From contig NZ_SNZC01000002.1 in assembly GCF_004363695.1 (NCBI RefSeq), positions 372,001 through 436,000 on the forward strand: a DNA stretch of 64,000 nucleotides, in the 5' to 3' direction. The stretch comes from Flavobacterium cheniae (lineage in GTDB: Bacteria; Bacteroidota; Bacteroidia; Flavobacteriales; Flavobacteriaceae). A program made the position numbers and the translations under genes. Below, one piece after another: positions 7,620 to 16,557 of the stretch; positions within the stretch are counted from its first letter, which is position 1, and each line of letters starts with the position of its first letter. Below the pieces are notes generated by a model. That model did no database searches, had not been told where the DNA came from, and was given only the letters and a program-made list of their open reading frames with translations.

Positions 7620-10031
7620 ATGTTAAAGTGGTTAAGCACCAGTTTTTGGGATTATATTGCCAGTAAAATTTTAAGAAACCGCGTTTTTCTTTTAATCCTT
7701 ATTTTACTATTTACTATTTTTATGAGTTTTCAGTGGAAAAACATGCGTTTTACCTTCACTGAAGCTAACTTACTACCTGATGATCATGAGGTAAATATTC
7801 AGTACAATTCATTTTTAGAAAAATTCGGCGAAGAAGGAAACTTAGTAGTTCTAGGATTTAAAGACAAAAATTTCTTTACCGAAAAAAATTACAAAGCCTG
7901 GGAAAAATTTGTTTCAGAAATAAAAAAAGACAAAGCAACCGAGCTTACACTTTCTATTGAAGATTTACGTGTATTAGAAAAAGATACGATTGCTCAAAAA
8001 TTCAAATTAGTTTCTTTTATAAACAACGATAGTATTTCAGATAGTTATTTAAAAACTAAAGAAAAAGAGTTCTATAACGACTTACCTTTTTACGAAGGAA
8101 TGCTTTTTAATAAAGAAAGTGGCGCTGTTCGTTTTGCAATTTACATGGATAAAAAAATTGTAAACACACCCGCTAGAAAAGCTTTCATCGAAAAACATCT
8201 TAGCCAAGAGAAGATAAACGCCTTTGAAAAAGAAACCGGATTAGACCTCCGTGTTTCGGGAATGCCATACATTCGAACATTAAACGCTAACAGTATCATT
8301 AGCGAAATTGGATTGTTTGTGGGAGCAGCACTTGGAATTACTTCTTTGTTGTTCTTCTTCTTCTTTAGAAGTTTCAGAGCGACTATGATTTCCATGTTTG
8401 TGGTTATTATTGGCGTAATGTGGTCGTTTGGAACACTAGGGCTTTTAAACTACGAAATCACGGTTTTAACGGCGATTATTCCCCCATTAATTATTGTAAT
8501 TGGTATTCCTAACTGTATTTTTCTAATTAATAAATACCAACAAGAAATCAAGAATCATGGTAATAAAGCCAAGTCTTTACAACGAGTAATTTCAAAAGTA
8601 GGAAATGCTACTTTGATGACGAATTTAACAACCGCAGCTGGTTTTGGTACCTTTATTTTTACGGATAGTAAACTGTTAAGTGAGTTCGGTATTGTTGCGT
8701 CATTAAACATTGTTTTCTTGTTTATTTTATGCTTAATCATCATCCCAATTGTTTACAGTTATATGCCAATGCCAAAGGAAAAACACTTGGCGCATCTTGG
8801 TAAAAACTATATGGCTGCTTTCATAAATTGGATAGAAAACACCATTAGACATCATCGTGTTGCGGTTTTTTCAACTGCAATTGGAATATTAGTTTTAGGA
8901 ATTATTGGAATTTATCAAATTACTGTTTCAGGAAGTATCATTGAGGATATGCCTAAAAAAGCGCCTTTCTTCAAAGATATTGTATTCTACGAAAAAGAAT
9001 TTGATGGTGTAATGCCTTTAGAAATTGTAATTGACACAAAAAGACCAAAAGGCGCTTTAAAATCAGTTACGTTAAAACGAATTGAAGAACTGCAGGAAAC
9101 TATTATTGAAATTCCAGAATTATCAAAACCAGTTTCGGTCGTGAATTTGGTTAAATATTCCAAACAAGCTTACTATAACGGAAATCCGGAATTTTACGAA
9201 TTACCTACTAAACAAGAAGAAGCTTTTATTCTATCCTACATAAAAAATTCCACTCAAAAAGGAAATGAAAACATGCTGAAAAGCTATGTTGATAGTACAG
9301 GTCAATATGCTCGTATTACGACTTTCATGAGAGATATTGGTACCGATAAAATGCAAAAAATAGAAGAACGTTTACAAGATAAAATCAATCATATTTTTCC
9401 AAAAGAACGTTATGAAGTTTCACTAACTGGAAAAGCATATGTATTTGAAAAAGGAACCCATTATTTGATTGACAATTTAGTACAATCGTTACTTTTTGCG
9501 ATCGTTTTGATTTCGCTATTAATGGCATACATGTTCCGTTCGTTCAAAATGATTATAGTATCATTATTGCCAAATATTTTACCTTTGGTAATGACCGCAG
9601 GATTAATGGGCTTTTTAGGAATTCCAATTAAACCATCCACCATATTAGTATTTAGTATTGCTTTCGGAATTTCGGTTGACGATACGATTCACTTTTTGGC
9701 AAAATACCGTCAAGAATTAAAAGCTAATGATTGGAAAATAAAACGCTCTGTATATGCTACTCTAAAAGAAGCAGGAATTAGTATGTTTTACACTTCAGTT
9801 GTATTGTTTTTTGGATTCTCTGTATTTACGCTTTCAGATTTTGGAGGAACGGTTGCTTTAGGAGGATTAGTAGCGACAACCTTATTATTCGCCATGTTAT
9901 CCAACTTGATTTTGTTGCCAGCCTTGCTGCTTTCATTAGATAAAACCATTGCCAACCAACAAGAATTCTTAGAACCAACATTAGATATTTTAGCTGAAGA
10001 TATTGAAGAAGAAAATTCAAACGAGAAATAG
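7620..10031 (+). CDS. RND superfamily (MMPL-type) membrane exporter
   Basis: An 803-residue inner-membrane protein with the duplicated RND layout: one N-terminal helix (about 20-38), a large periplasmic loop, a helix bundle around residues 225-380, a helix near 415-435, a second periplasmic loop and a second bundle near 635-780. GISVDDTIHFLAKYR in the second bundle carries the conserved acidic pair used for proton coupling. Relatives are annotated as MMPL or hydrophobe exporters; the cargo may be a lipid or pigment but is not known. No adaptor or outer-membrane channel gene is adjacent, which fits the MMPL/HpnN type better than AcrB-type pumps. The stop codon abuts the asnS promoter. Confidence 0.88.
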   Translation: MLKWLSTSFWDYIASKILRNRVFLLILILLFTIFMSFQWKNMRFTFTEANLLPDDHEVNIQYNSFLEKFGEEGNLVVLGFKDKNFFTEKNYKAWEKFVSEIKKDKATELTLSIEDLRVLEKDTIAQKFKLVSFINNDSISDSYLKTKEKEFYNDLPFYEGMLFNKESGAVRFAIYMDKKIVNTPARKAFIEKHLSQEKINAFEKETGLDLRVSGMPYIRTLNANSIISEIGLFVGAALGITSLLFFFFFRSFRATMISMFVVIIGVMWSFGTLGLLNYEITVLTAIIPPLIIVIGIPNCIFLINKYQQEIKNHGNKAKSLQRVISKVGNATLMTNLTTAAGFGTFIFTDSKLLSEFGIVASLNIVFLFILCLIIIPIVYSYMPMPKEKHLAHLGKNYMAAFINWIENTIRHHRVAVFSTAIGILVLGIIGIYQITVSGSIIEDMPKKAPFFKDIVFYEKEFDGVMPLEIVIDTKRPKGALKSVTLKRIEELQETIIEIPELSKPVSVVNLVKYSKQAYYNGNPEFYELPTKQEEAFILSYIKNSTQKGNENMLKSYVDSTGQYARITTFMRDIGTDKMQKIEERLQDKINHIFPKERYEVSLTGKAYVFEKGTHYLIDNLVQSLLFAIVLISLLMAYMFRSFKMIIVSLLPNILPLVMTAGLMGFLGIPIKPSTILVFSIAFGISVDDTIHFLAKYRQELKANDWKIKRSVYATLKEAGISMFYTSVVLFFGFSVFTLSDFGGTVALGGLVATTLLFAMLSNLILLPALLLSLDKTIANQQEFLEPTLDILAEDIEEENSNEK

Positions 10032-10039
10032 TATATTTG
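10032..10039 (+). promoter_or_regulatory. Promoter -7 box for asnS
   Basis: TATATTTG, an exact TAnnTTTG match, begins at the base after the exporter stop codon and ends 21 bp before the asnS ATG. Confidence 0.6.
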
Positions 10040-10060
10040 CATTATAAATAATAAATCGAA

Positions 10061-11509
10061 ATGAAACACTCAAAAGTTATAGACCTTTTAAACAGCACGA
10101 AAACATTACATGAAGTAACAGCTAAAGGTTGGGTTAGAACATTTAGAAACAATCAATTTATTGCGTTGAACGATGGTTCAACCATTCATAATATTCAGTG
10201 TGTGGTAGATTTTGAAAACACACCTGATGAAACTTTAAAAAGAATTACAACTGGAGCAGCTATTTCTGTTACAGGAGAATTGGTAGAAAGTAAAGGCGCA
10301 GGTCAAAAATTTGAAATTCAAGTTTCTAAATTAGAGATTTTAGGAGATAGCGATGCGGAGAAATTCCCAATGCAACCTAAAAAACACTCATTAGAATTCT
10401 TACGTGAAAATGCTCATTTACGTGTTAGAACCAATGCGTTTGGAGCAATCATGCGTGTGCGTTCAACATTAGCGTTTGCAGTTCACCAATATTTCCAAGA
10501 AAAAGGATTTTTCTATGTAAACACGCCTATCATCACAGGTTCTGATGCTGAAGGTGCAGGAGAAATGTTCCAAGTAACTGCTTTACCAATTGACGGTTCT
10601 GCGCCAAGAAACGAAGATGGAAGCATCAACTACAAAGAAGATTTCTTCGGAAAACAAACCAATTTAACCGTTTCTGGACAATTAGAAGGTGAAACTTTCG
10701 CAATGGCTTTAGGCCAAATTTATACTTTTGGACCAACATTCCGTGCAGAAAATTCAAACACTTCGCGTCACTTAGCTGAATTTTGGATGATTGAACCAGA
10801 AGTTGCTTTCAATGATTTGGCTGACAACATGGATTTGGCTGAAGATTTCATCAAATACGTTATCAAATATACAGTTAATAAATGTGGCGATGATTTAAAA
10901 TTCTTAGAAAGCAGATTATTAGAAGAAGAAAAGTCAAAACCGCAAGCGGATAGAAGCGAAATGATGCTTTTAGAAAAATTAAGTTTCGTATTAGACAACA
11001 ACTTCAAACGTGTTTCTTATACCGAAGCCATTGATATTTTAAAAGATTCTACACCAAATAAAAAGAAAAAATTCCAATATATCATTAACGAATGGGGTGC
11101 TGATTTACAAAGTGAGCACGAACGTTTCTTAGTGGAAAAACACTTTAAATGTCCGGTAATTCTATTTGATTATCCAGCAAAAATTAAAGCGTTTTACATG
11201 CGTTTGAACGACAATACTGAACCAGGAAAAGAAACTGTTAGAGCAATGGATATCTTATTCCCTGGAATTGGAGAAATTGTTGGAGGTTCGCAAAGAGAAG
11301 AGCGTTACGATGTATTAGTTGAAAAAATGAAAGCTTTAGGAATCGACGAAGAAGAACTTTGGTGGTATTTAGATACGAGAAGATTCGGTTCGGCTGTTCA
11401 CTCAGGTTTCGGATTAGGATTTGAAAGATTAGTACTTTTTGTAACCGGAATGGGTAACATTAGAGACGTAATTCCTTTCCCAAGAACACCACAAAACGCA
11501 GAATTTTAG
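10061..11509 (+). CDS. asnS: Asparagine-tRNA ligase
   Basis: AsnRS charges tRNA-Asn. The 482 residues comprise an N-terminal OB-fold anticodon domain (to about 110) and a class II catalytic core. Diagnostic segments are [39 protein letters not shown] motif 2 (the last part starting FRAENSNT), and [15 protein letters not shown] for motif 3. The insertion after [10 protein letters not shown] is usual for bacterial AsnRS. The ligase named here as Asn rather than Asp specific is distinct from aspS at 36884. It is expressed from its own promoter. Confidence 0.97.
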   Translation: MKHSKVIDLLNSTKTLHEVTAKGWVRTFRNNQFIALNDGSTIHNIQCVVDFENTPDETLKRITTGAAISVTGELVESKGAGQKFEIQVSKLEILGDSDAEKFPMQPKKHSLEFLRENAHLRVRTNAFGAIMRVRSTLAFAVHQYFQEKGFFYVNTPIITGSDAEGAGEMFQVTALPIDGSAPRNEDGSINYKEDFFGKQTNLTVSGQLEGETFAMALGQIYTFGPTFRAENSNTSRHLAEFWMIEPEVAFNDLADNMDLAEDFIKYVIKYTVNKCGDDLKFLESRLLEEEKSKPQADRSEMMLLEKLSFVLDNNFKRVSYTEAIDILKDSTPNKKKKFQYIINEWGADLQSEHERFLVEKHFKCPVILFDYPAKIKAFYMRLNDNTEPGKETVRAMDILFPGIGEIVGGSQREERYDVLVEKMKALGIDEEELWWYLDTRRFGSAVHSGFGLGFERLVLFVTGMGNIRDVIPFPRTPQNAEF

Positions 11510-11523
11510 AATCTTGTTAAATT

Positions 11524-11594
11524 GTTTAACTGTTGATGTGTTAAATCGTAAATTTGATAAACAATTCAACAGTTAAACGATTAATCAGTTAAAC
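11524..11594 (+). repeat. Inverted and direct GTTAAAC repeats in the asnS-rpoN spacer
   Basis: A perfect 12-bp inverted repeat, GTTTAACTGTTG (11524-11535) and CAACAGTTAAAC (11567-11578), is separated by 31 bp. The 9-mer CAGTTAAAC of the right arm is repeated at 11586-11594, 16 bp on. The whole 97-bp spacer is built from variants of TTAAAC. There is no T-tract after the right arm, so it is not a normal terminator. Confidence 0.7.
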
Positions 11595-11606
11595 AAATAA
11601 ACATTA

Positions 11607-13076
11607 ATGTTAAAACACAGTTTACAATTCAAATTATCTCAAAAATTATCGCCTCAACAAATTCAGTTGATGAAGTTAATTCAATTGCCTACGCAAGCAT
11701 TTGAGCAACGTCTTCAGGAAGAATTGGTTGAGAATCCTGCTTTGGAAGAAAGTAGCAAGGAAGATAATTACGAAGCAGATGATTACGAAGTAAACACAAA
11801 CGATGATGATTACGACGATTATGATAACGACCATATCGACGCGCAAGACATCAACATCGATGAGTATTTAAGTAACGACGAAACGCCAGATTACAAATAT
11901 CAAACTAATAATTACAGCGATGACGATGATGACAAATCACTACCATTTGCTGCACCTGTTAGTTTTCATCAAGATTTAATCAATCAGTTAAATACATTTA
12001 TTTTAGGTGATGACGAACGCGATATTGCCGAATTTTTAGTCGGAAGTATTGACGATATGGGTTACATCAGAAGAACTACACAAGATATTGTAGACGACAT
12101 GGCTTTTACGCAAGGCATATATACCGATGAAGCTACTGTAGAACGTATTTTGCATTTGGTTCAGGATTTAGAACCTGCTGGTGTAGGTGCGCGCGATTTG
12201 CAAGAATGTTTGTTGTTGCAATTAAAACACAAAACACCATCGGATTCTATCAATTTAGCCATTCAAGTTATTGAACAGCAATTTGATGCTTTTAGTAAAA
12301 AACATTACGATAAATTATTGCAGAAATTTGACGTTTCGCAACAACAACTTCGCAAAGCTATTGATGAAATTGAAAAACTAAATCCGAAACCAGGAGGTAG
12401 TTTTGATGGCAATCAGAAAATGGTAGAACACATTGTTCCCGATTTTACGATTCGAATTGTTGATGGCGAATTAGAGCTTTTGTTAAACGGAAGAAATGCT
12501 CCAGAATTGCACGTTTCTAAAGATTATCAAGAAATGTTGCAGAGTTATAAAGATACTTCTGAAAAATCGAGTTCTCAAAAAGACGCGGTTCAGTTTATCA
12601 AGCAAAAATTAGATTCGGCAAAATGGTTTATTGATGCGATTAAACAACGCCAGGAAACCTTATATGTGACCATGAATGCGATTATGTTTTATCAGCAAGA
12701 ATACTTTTTAGAAGGAGAAGAAACCAAACTTCGTCCGATGATTCTAAAAGATATTGCTGATATGGTTGGTTTAGATATTTCAACTGTTTCACGTGTAGCA
12801 AATAGTAAATATGTTGATACACCTTACGGAACGAAATTAATCAAAGAATTTTTTAGTGAATCGATGACCAATGACCAAGGTGAAGAAGTTTCTACTATCG
12901 AAATTAAAAATATCTTACAACAAGTTATTTCGGAAGAAGACAAAAAGAAACCTTTACCAGATGATCAATTAGCCGAAATTTTAAAAGAAAGAGGTTATCC
13001 AATTGCCAGAAGAACCATCGCAAAATATCGCGAACAATTAGATATTCCGGTAGCGCGTTTGAGAAAGAAAATCTAA
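11607..13076 (+). CDS. rpoN: RNA polymerase sigma-54 factor RpoN
   Basis: Sigma-54 directs RNA polymerase to -24/-12 promoters and needs AAA+ activators. The glutamine-rich activator region I is seen at 1-50 (LSQKLSPQQIQLMKLIQLP), followed by a strongly acidic region II (about 55-110), the core-binding region, the HTH region (IADMVGLDISTVSRVANSKYV), and the RpoN box ARRTIAKYREQLDIP near the C-terminus. At 489 residues it is full length. No sigma-54 activator gene is visible in this window, so its targets are elsewhere. The adjacent membrane protein starts 10 bp downstream. Confidence 0.97.
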   Translation: MLKHSLQFKLSQKLSPQQIQLMKLIQLPTQAFEQRLQEELVENPALEESSKEDNYEADDYEVNTNDDDYDDYDNDHIDAQDINIDEYLSNDETPDYKYQTNNYSDDDDDKSLPFAAPVSFHQDLINQLNTFILGDDERDIAEFLVGSIDDMGYIRRTTQDIVDDMAFTQGIYTDEATVERILHLVQDLEPAGVGARDLQECLLLQLKHKTPSDSINLAIQVIEQQFDAFSKKHYDKLLQKFDVSQQQLRKAIDEIEKLNPKPGGSFDGNQKMVEHIVPDFTIRIVDGELELLLNGRNAPELHVSKDYQEMLQSYKDTSEKSSSQKDAVQFIKQKLDSAKWFIDAIKQRQETLYVTMNAIMFYQQEYFLEGEETKLRPMILKDIADMVGLDISTVSRVANSKYVDTPYGTKLIKEFFSESMTNDQGEEVSTIEIKNILQQVISEEDKKKPLPDDQLAEILKERGYPIARRTIAKYREQLDIPVARLRKKI

Positions 13077-13086
13077 CGGAGTAATT

Positions 13087-13698
13087 ATGGATTTAAAAAA
13101 AATATTACCTGTTTTTTCGTATATTTTTCATCCCATATTTGTTTCCATTTATGGTACTTTATTTTTCTTTTTAATTACCAACTCTTTCTATTACAATTCG
13201 CAAATAATAGTCACTTTAGTACAAGTAACAATATTGACATTGCTATTACCTTTATCAATGTATTTTTTATTTAGATCGTTAGGAGTTGTAAGTTCGTTTA
13301 CAGAAGCAAGCATTAGCGAAAGAAAAATGCCAATTGCTGTACAGGCTATTTTGTTGTTTGTTTTAATAAAATTCAGCGTTTCACAAGATTCGGTTGCTGA
13401 ATTGTATTTCTTTTTCCTTGGTGGATTTTTAAGCAGTGTAATCGTCTTAGCCAGCGTAATTTTAAAATTCAAGGCAAGTTTACACATGATAGGAATTAGT
13501 GCTTTAACGTGCTTTATTTTTGGATTAAGCATGTATTACCAATTGCCTTTTGTAAACCTTATTGCTTTTTGTATTGTTTGTATTGGTTTGGTTGCTTCTT
13601 CGCGCTTATACATGAAAGCACACACTTACACAGAACTTATTGCTGGAATTATTATTGGTGCTGGACCACAGGTGTTTTTGTATCAGTATTGGTTATAA
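13087..13698 (+). CDS. Divergent PAP2-like integral membrane protein
   Basis: A 203-residue hydrophobic protein with about six transmembrane segments. It carries degenerate versions of the three PAP2 phosphatase motifs in the right order: SERKMP at 77-82 (family KxxxxxxRP), ASLH at 130-133 (family PSGH), and SRLYMKAHTYTE at 172-183 (family SRxxxxxHxxxD, here with Glu last). The general acid and nucleophile histidines (133, 179) and Arg173 are kept. It is therefore probably a lipid-phosphatase relative, active or not. It is 10 bp downstream of rpoN and likely co-transcribed, a pairing I believe is common in flavobacteria. Confidence 0.65.
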   Translation: MDLKKILPVFSYIFHPIFVSIYGTLFFFLITNSFYYNSQIIVTLVQVTILTLLLPLSMYFLFRSLGVVSSFTEASISERKMPIAVQAILLFVLIKFSVSQDSVAELYFFFLGGFLSSVIVLASVILKFKASLHMIGISALTCFIFGLSMYYQLPFVNLIAFCIVCIGLVASSRLYMKAHTYTELIAGIIIGAGPQVFLYQYWL

Positions 13699-13711
13699 GA
13701 AATTAATAAAT

Positions 13712-14257
13712 TTAACACTTCACGAAAACAAACTTCTTACCATCTAAAGTTATAAAGATTGTAAAACCTTTGTTATTAAAGAACGAATATACTTGTTCTT
13801 CAGAATAATGAGTTTTATACGTAAAATAGGGAGAACTTACATTTAATTCATATTGTTTTTCTCCAATTTTAGAAATCTCAAACATCATAGTTTTAAAAGA
13901 TTTCTTATAATCAATAATGACTTCTACAAGTCCATACTTTTCTTTATTATTTTCAAAAACAATATCATTGCTTGAAATTTTAAAGGTAATCAAATCAGGT
14001 CCAGGGTTTTCATTCTCTCTTTGAAATTTCATATCTAAAATACAATTTTCAACAGATTTACTATTGTTTAAGTAAGCTATTGTAAAACCACTTGTTATGA
14101 TAAATAAAAAACTAATTATGTAATTATAGATACTATTTCTTTTTATGAAATTTGAGAATGATTCCTTACGTCCAAAATATAACCATCTAAAAAAAGCTCC
14201 TGGAATTTCAAAGAGAACTTCAATTAAAAAGCCAAAAATTAATTCGATTATAATCAT
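13712..14257 (-). CDS. Membrane protein of unknown function (181 aa)
   Basis: I do not recognise the family. The first 30 residues are hydrophobic (IIELIFGFLIEVLFEIPGAF), a basic stretch follows, and a second helix lies near 48-64. The rest is a soluble domain rich in Lys, Glu and beta-prone residues, probably outside the cytoplasm. It ends convergently with the PAP2-like gene (13 bp gap) and starts 5 bp after the stop of the outer-membrane barrel gene on the same strand, so those two may share a transcript. Confidence 0.6.
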   Translation of the reverse strand: MIIIELIFGFLIEVLFEIPGAFFRWLYFGRKESFSNFIKRNSIYNYIISFLFIITSGFTIAYLNNSKSVENCILDMKFQRENENPGPDLITFKISSNDIVFENNKEKYGLVEVIIDYKKSFKTMMFEISKIGEKQYELNVSSPYFTYKTHYSEEQVYSFFNNKGFTIFITLDGKKFVFVKC

Positions 14258-14262
14258 TATAA

Positions 14263-14925
14263 CTACAAAATATAAAACATCAAACCAATTTTCAAAGTCG
14301 TCATGTTGTTTTCAGCAGCCGTTTTATCCTTATCAAAATATGGGTTTAAACCATAATGAATGTAGGCATTCCAAGTGTTGAATCCGAAAGTTAAATATGT
14401 TGCGTACTGAAATTTATTTAAAATATCGTTGATATTTTCGCTTCCTGTTAAACCACCTTCATATTTAAATTTACCATTAATTAAATAACTTGCCATAAAA
14501 CCAGCATGAATTCTCCAAAATTTGTGGCTATCAGGAGTTGTATTTCGCCAACGAATTTCTAAAGGTAAATCAACATAATGCAAAATAATTCTACTTTTCA
14601 CTAATTCAAAATCAGGATTTTCTGTAACAGCAGATAAATCGATTGTTTGCTTTAAATCGTTGTAAGAATAACCGATTCCAGGAGCTATTGCCCAATGTCT
14701 ATTTTCAGAAATTGGAAAATCTCTTAAAAACCCTGCAGATAAACCCGTTGAAAAAGAATACTGATTAAAATTATCAGGTTTTTTTTGAATAAAATTATAG
14801 GCGATGGAAACATAGAATTGATCTTCTCTAAAAAGAGAATCTACAACTGGTTTTGACACAGATTCCGTTTGTGAAAAGCCTATTGTTATAAAAAACAGAA
14901 AAAAAAGGGATACAAATAGTCGCAT
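14263..14925 (-). CDS. Outer-membrane beta-barrel protein (porin/PorT-like family)
   Basis: After a signal peptide (MRLFVSLFFLFFITIGFSQ) the 221-residue protein consists of alternating strands with aromatic girdles, for example FYVSIAYNF, FSTGLSAGFLRDF and LKIGLMFYIL at the C-terminus. The layout fits the PorT/OMP_b-brl_2 type of small barrel. Start 14925 was chosen because the longer frame would begin inside the terminator hairpin at 14951-14978 and add a non-signal leader. It follows exbD2 but is separated from it by that terminator. True PorT of the type IX system is usually next to ubiE, so I do not assign that name. Confidence 0.75.
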   Translation of the reverse strand: MRLFVSLFFLFFITIGFSQTESVSKPVVDSLFREDQFYVSIAYNFIQKKPDNFNQYSFSTGLSAGFLRDFPISENRHWAIAPGIGYSYNDLKQTIDLSAVTENPDFELVKSRIILHYVDLPLEIRWRNTTPDSHKFWRIHAGFMASYLINGKFKYEGGLTGSENINDILNKFQYATYLTFGFNTWNAYIHYGLNPYFDKDKTAAENNMTTLKIGLMFYIL

Positions 14926-14948
14926 TATATATTTTTTATAAAAATAAT

Positions 14949-14981
14949 AAAAAAAGGCACGCAAATGCGTGCCTTTTTATT
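14949..14981 (-). terminator. Rho-independent terminator after exbD2
   Basis: AAAAAGGCACGCA (14951-14963) pairs with TGCGTGCCTTTTT (14966-14978), a strong hairpin with T-tract on the minus strand directly after the exbD2 stop. Confidence 0.9.
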
Positions 14982-14996
14982 TATAATATAAAAATA

Positions 14997-15470
14997 CTAT
15001 TCAACAGGATTTCCTTGTGCTGTTGTATAATTTACTTTTAATTGTTCTATTTTACGTAATTCTAGTTTAATAGCACCTACTAATCCCATTTTGACATTTT
15101 TGTCAATTTTCAATGAGGCAGTAAGGTATTTTTCGTCTTCAGAGTTACGTTGTGCTCTTTCCGTAATAATGAAATTTCTGATTTCTGATGGCGAAGCCAT
15201 TTTATCAGCTAATTGAATACGATCTGAACCTCCAAGAGTAGTGCGATATCTTTCACTTGGTTTACCAGCGTAAATATACATTACATATTCTTTCTTATGC
15301 AATTTAGCAGTTTGATTTGCTTTAGGTAATGTATTTTCAATTTTTAAATCAGTGTCTTTCATGGTAGTAGCAGTCATGAAGAAGAACAAAAGCATAAATA
15401 CAATATCTGGTAAAGATGCTGTTGAAATTGCAGGAGTCCCCTCCGTATTTTTCTTTTTAAATTTAGACAT
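14997..15470 (-). CDS. exbD2: ExbD-type energy transducer subunit (ExbD2)
   Basis: A 157-residue protein with a short cytoplasmic N-terminus, one transmembrane helix containing the proton-pathway aspartate (SLPDIVFMLLFFFMTATT) and a periplasmic domain. With ExbB it couples the proton gradient to TonB-dependent outer-membrane transport. It is the last gene of the exbB operon, 20 bp after exbD1. Two exbD genes behind one exbB have been described for the TonB system of Flavobacterium psychrophilum, and this cluster has the same plan. Confidence 0.92.
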   Translation of the reverse strand: MSKFKKKNTEGTPAISTASLPDIVFMLLFFFMTATTMKDTDLKIENTLPKANQTAKLHKKEYVMYIYAGKPSERYRTTLGGSDRIQLADKMASPSEIRNFIITERAQRNSEDEKYLTASLKIDKNVKMGLVGAIKLELRKIEQLKVNYTTAQGNPVE

Positions 15471-15490
15471 ACTTTCTTAATATTATATAA

Positions 15491-16102
15491 TTATTTTTTT
15501 GGCTCTGCTTCAGAAAGTCTCATAGGAAATAATTCCTGAATCTTTTTTACTTTCGGCTCTAAATCCTCTACTAAACCTTCGGTTGCTTTAGAAGCTGGAT
15601 CATTAAAAATGTATTCCATTTCTGTAAAAGTCATACCGTAACGCTTCTTACATTCTCTATCTCTTAAAAAGTTATAAGCTGCTACTAGTTCATTTTGAAC
15701 CGCAATATAAGTTTCATAAGTCGTTTGCCCATCATTATTTAATGAAATTACCGCATCATCAGGACCGTCTGATGAATTTGGATCTTTTTTTCCATTACAA
15801 TATGTACAAGTACCTTTTCCATTATTTTCAAGAAAATCAATAGCAGTTTGTCTTAAGTCTTTAATATCAACTAGTTTCTCTTCAACAAGTAACTGATTGT
15901 CTTTATTAACTAAAACTGTTAAAATATTTCTTTCATTAATAGGCGGAACAGGTGGGTTCTCTTCATAACGAGGTAAGAGTCTATTAATTCCCTGATCTAC
16001 TCCAATTGTAGTAGTAACTAAGAAGAAAATTAAAAGTAAGAATGCAATATCTGCCATAGAACCAGCATTCACTTCTGGCGGTGCACCTCTTTTTTTACCC
16101 AT
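15491..16102 (-). CDS. exbD1: ExbD-type energy transducer subunit (ExbD1)
   Basis: A 203-residue ExbD/TolR protein. The membrane helix has the key aspartate (SMADIAFLLLIFFLVTTT, Asp18). The periplasmic part is longer than in ExbD2 and contains a CTYC motif (Cys99 and Cys102) in a Gly/Asn-rich loop, and another Cys at 151. E. coli ExbD has no such pair, so a disulfide or metal site is possible. It ends in a Lys/Glu-rich tail. It starts 6 bp after the 142-residue membrane protein, in the same operon. Confidence 0.92.
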   Translation of the reverse strand: MGKKRGAPPEVNAGSMADIAFLLLIFFLVTTTIGVDQGINRLLPRYEENPPVPPINERNILTVLVNKDNQLLVEEKLVDIKDLRQTAIDFLENNGKGTCTYCNGKKDPNSSDGPDDAVISLNNDGQTTYETYIAVQNELVAAYNFLRDRECKKRYGMTFTEMEYIFNDPASKATEGLVEDLEPKVKKIQELFPMRLSEAEPKK

Positions 16103-16108
16103 GATCTA

Positions 16109-16537
16109 TTATCTTTTAATTTTTGAAAATCCAGTCCAAGCTAATACTCCTACTGAAATAAAAGCAAGAATATAAAATGTATTCAAACTAGTACTGATTA
16201 ACTTAGAAGAAAATGAAGAGATAACTCCACCATCTTTCAATTTAACTTCAGTGCTATCTGCAAGAATAAAGGCTACTAAAACAATAGCAGCAAACAATCC
16301 TAAAGAAATAAGCGCTCTTTTTAACTGATCTTTGTGCGTAATTAAATTTTTAAATACGAAGTAAACAACAGAAAAGAAAGCAATTGCCATTGCTAAATAG
16401 GATACATATATAAAGTAATCTACAATATAAGAATTATTCTCCATTGAAATCTCCATACCTAAAGCAGATACGAATAAAATAGAGGCAATAATACCAATTA
16501 TAATTACTACAATTTTTGAAATTTTGTATACGTTCAT
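16109..16537 (-). CDS. Four-helix membrane protein between exbB and exbD1
   Basis: A 142-residue integral membrane protein of about four transmembrane segments (near 8-28, 40-63, 75-92 and 115-136). It has no domain I recognise. Its position, 20 bp after exbB and 6 bp before exbD1, suggests an accessory part of the ExbB-ExbD complex or an assembly helper. I believe a small membrane gene in this place is common in flavobacteria, but no role is known to me. Confidence 0.8.
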   Translation of the reverse strand: MNVYKISKIVVIIIGIIASILFVSALGMEISMENNSYIVDYFIYVSYLAMAIAFFSVVYFVFKNLITHKDQLKRALISLGLFAAIVLVAFILADSTEVKLKDGGVISSFSSKLISTSLNTFYILAFISVGVLAWTGFSKIKR

Positions 16538-16557
16538 AACAATAATTTGTTAATGTA

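Noticed and set aside
11524..11578. Rho-independent terminator for asnS
   Set aside because: The loop is 31 nt, the stem is AT-rich and no T-tract follows, so intrinsic termination is unlikely.
14157..14381. Small plus-strand frame over the barrel gene end
   Set aside because: It runs antisense to two well supported genes and encodes a Lys/Ser/Ile-rich peptide with no domain.
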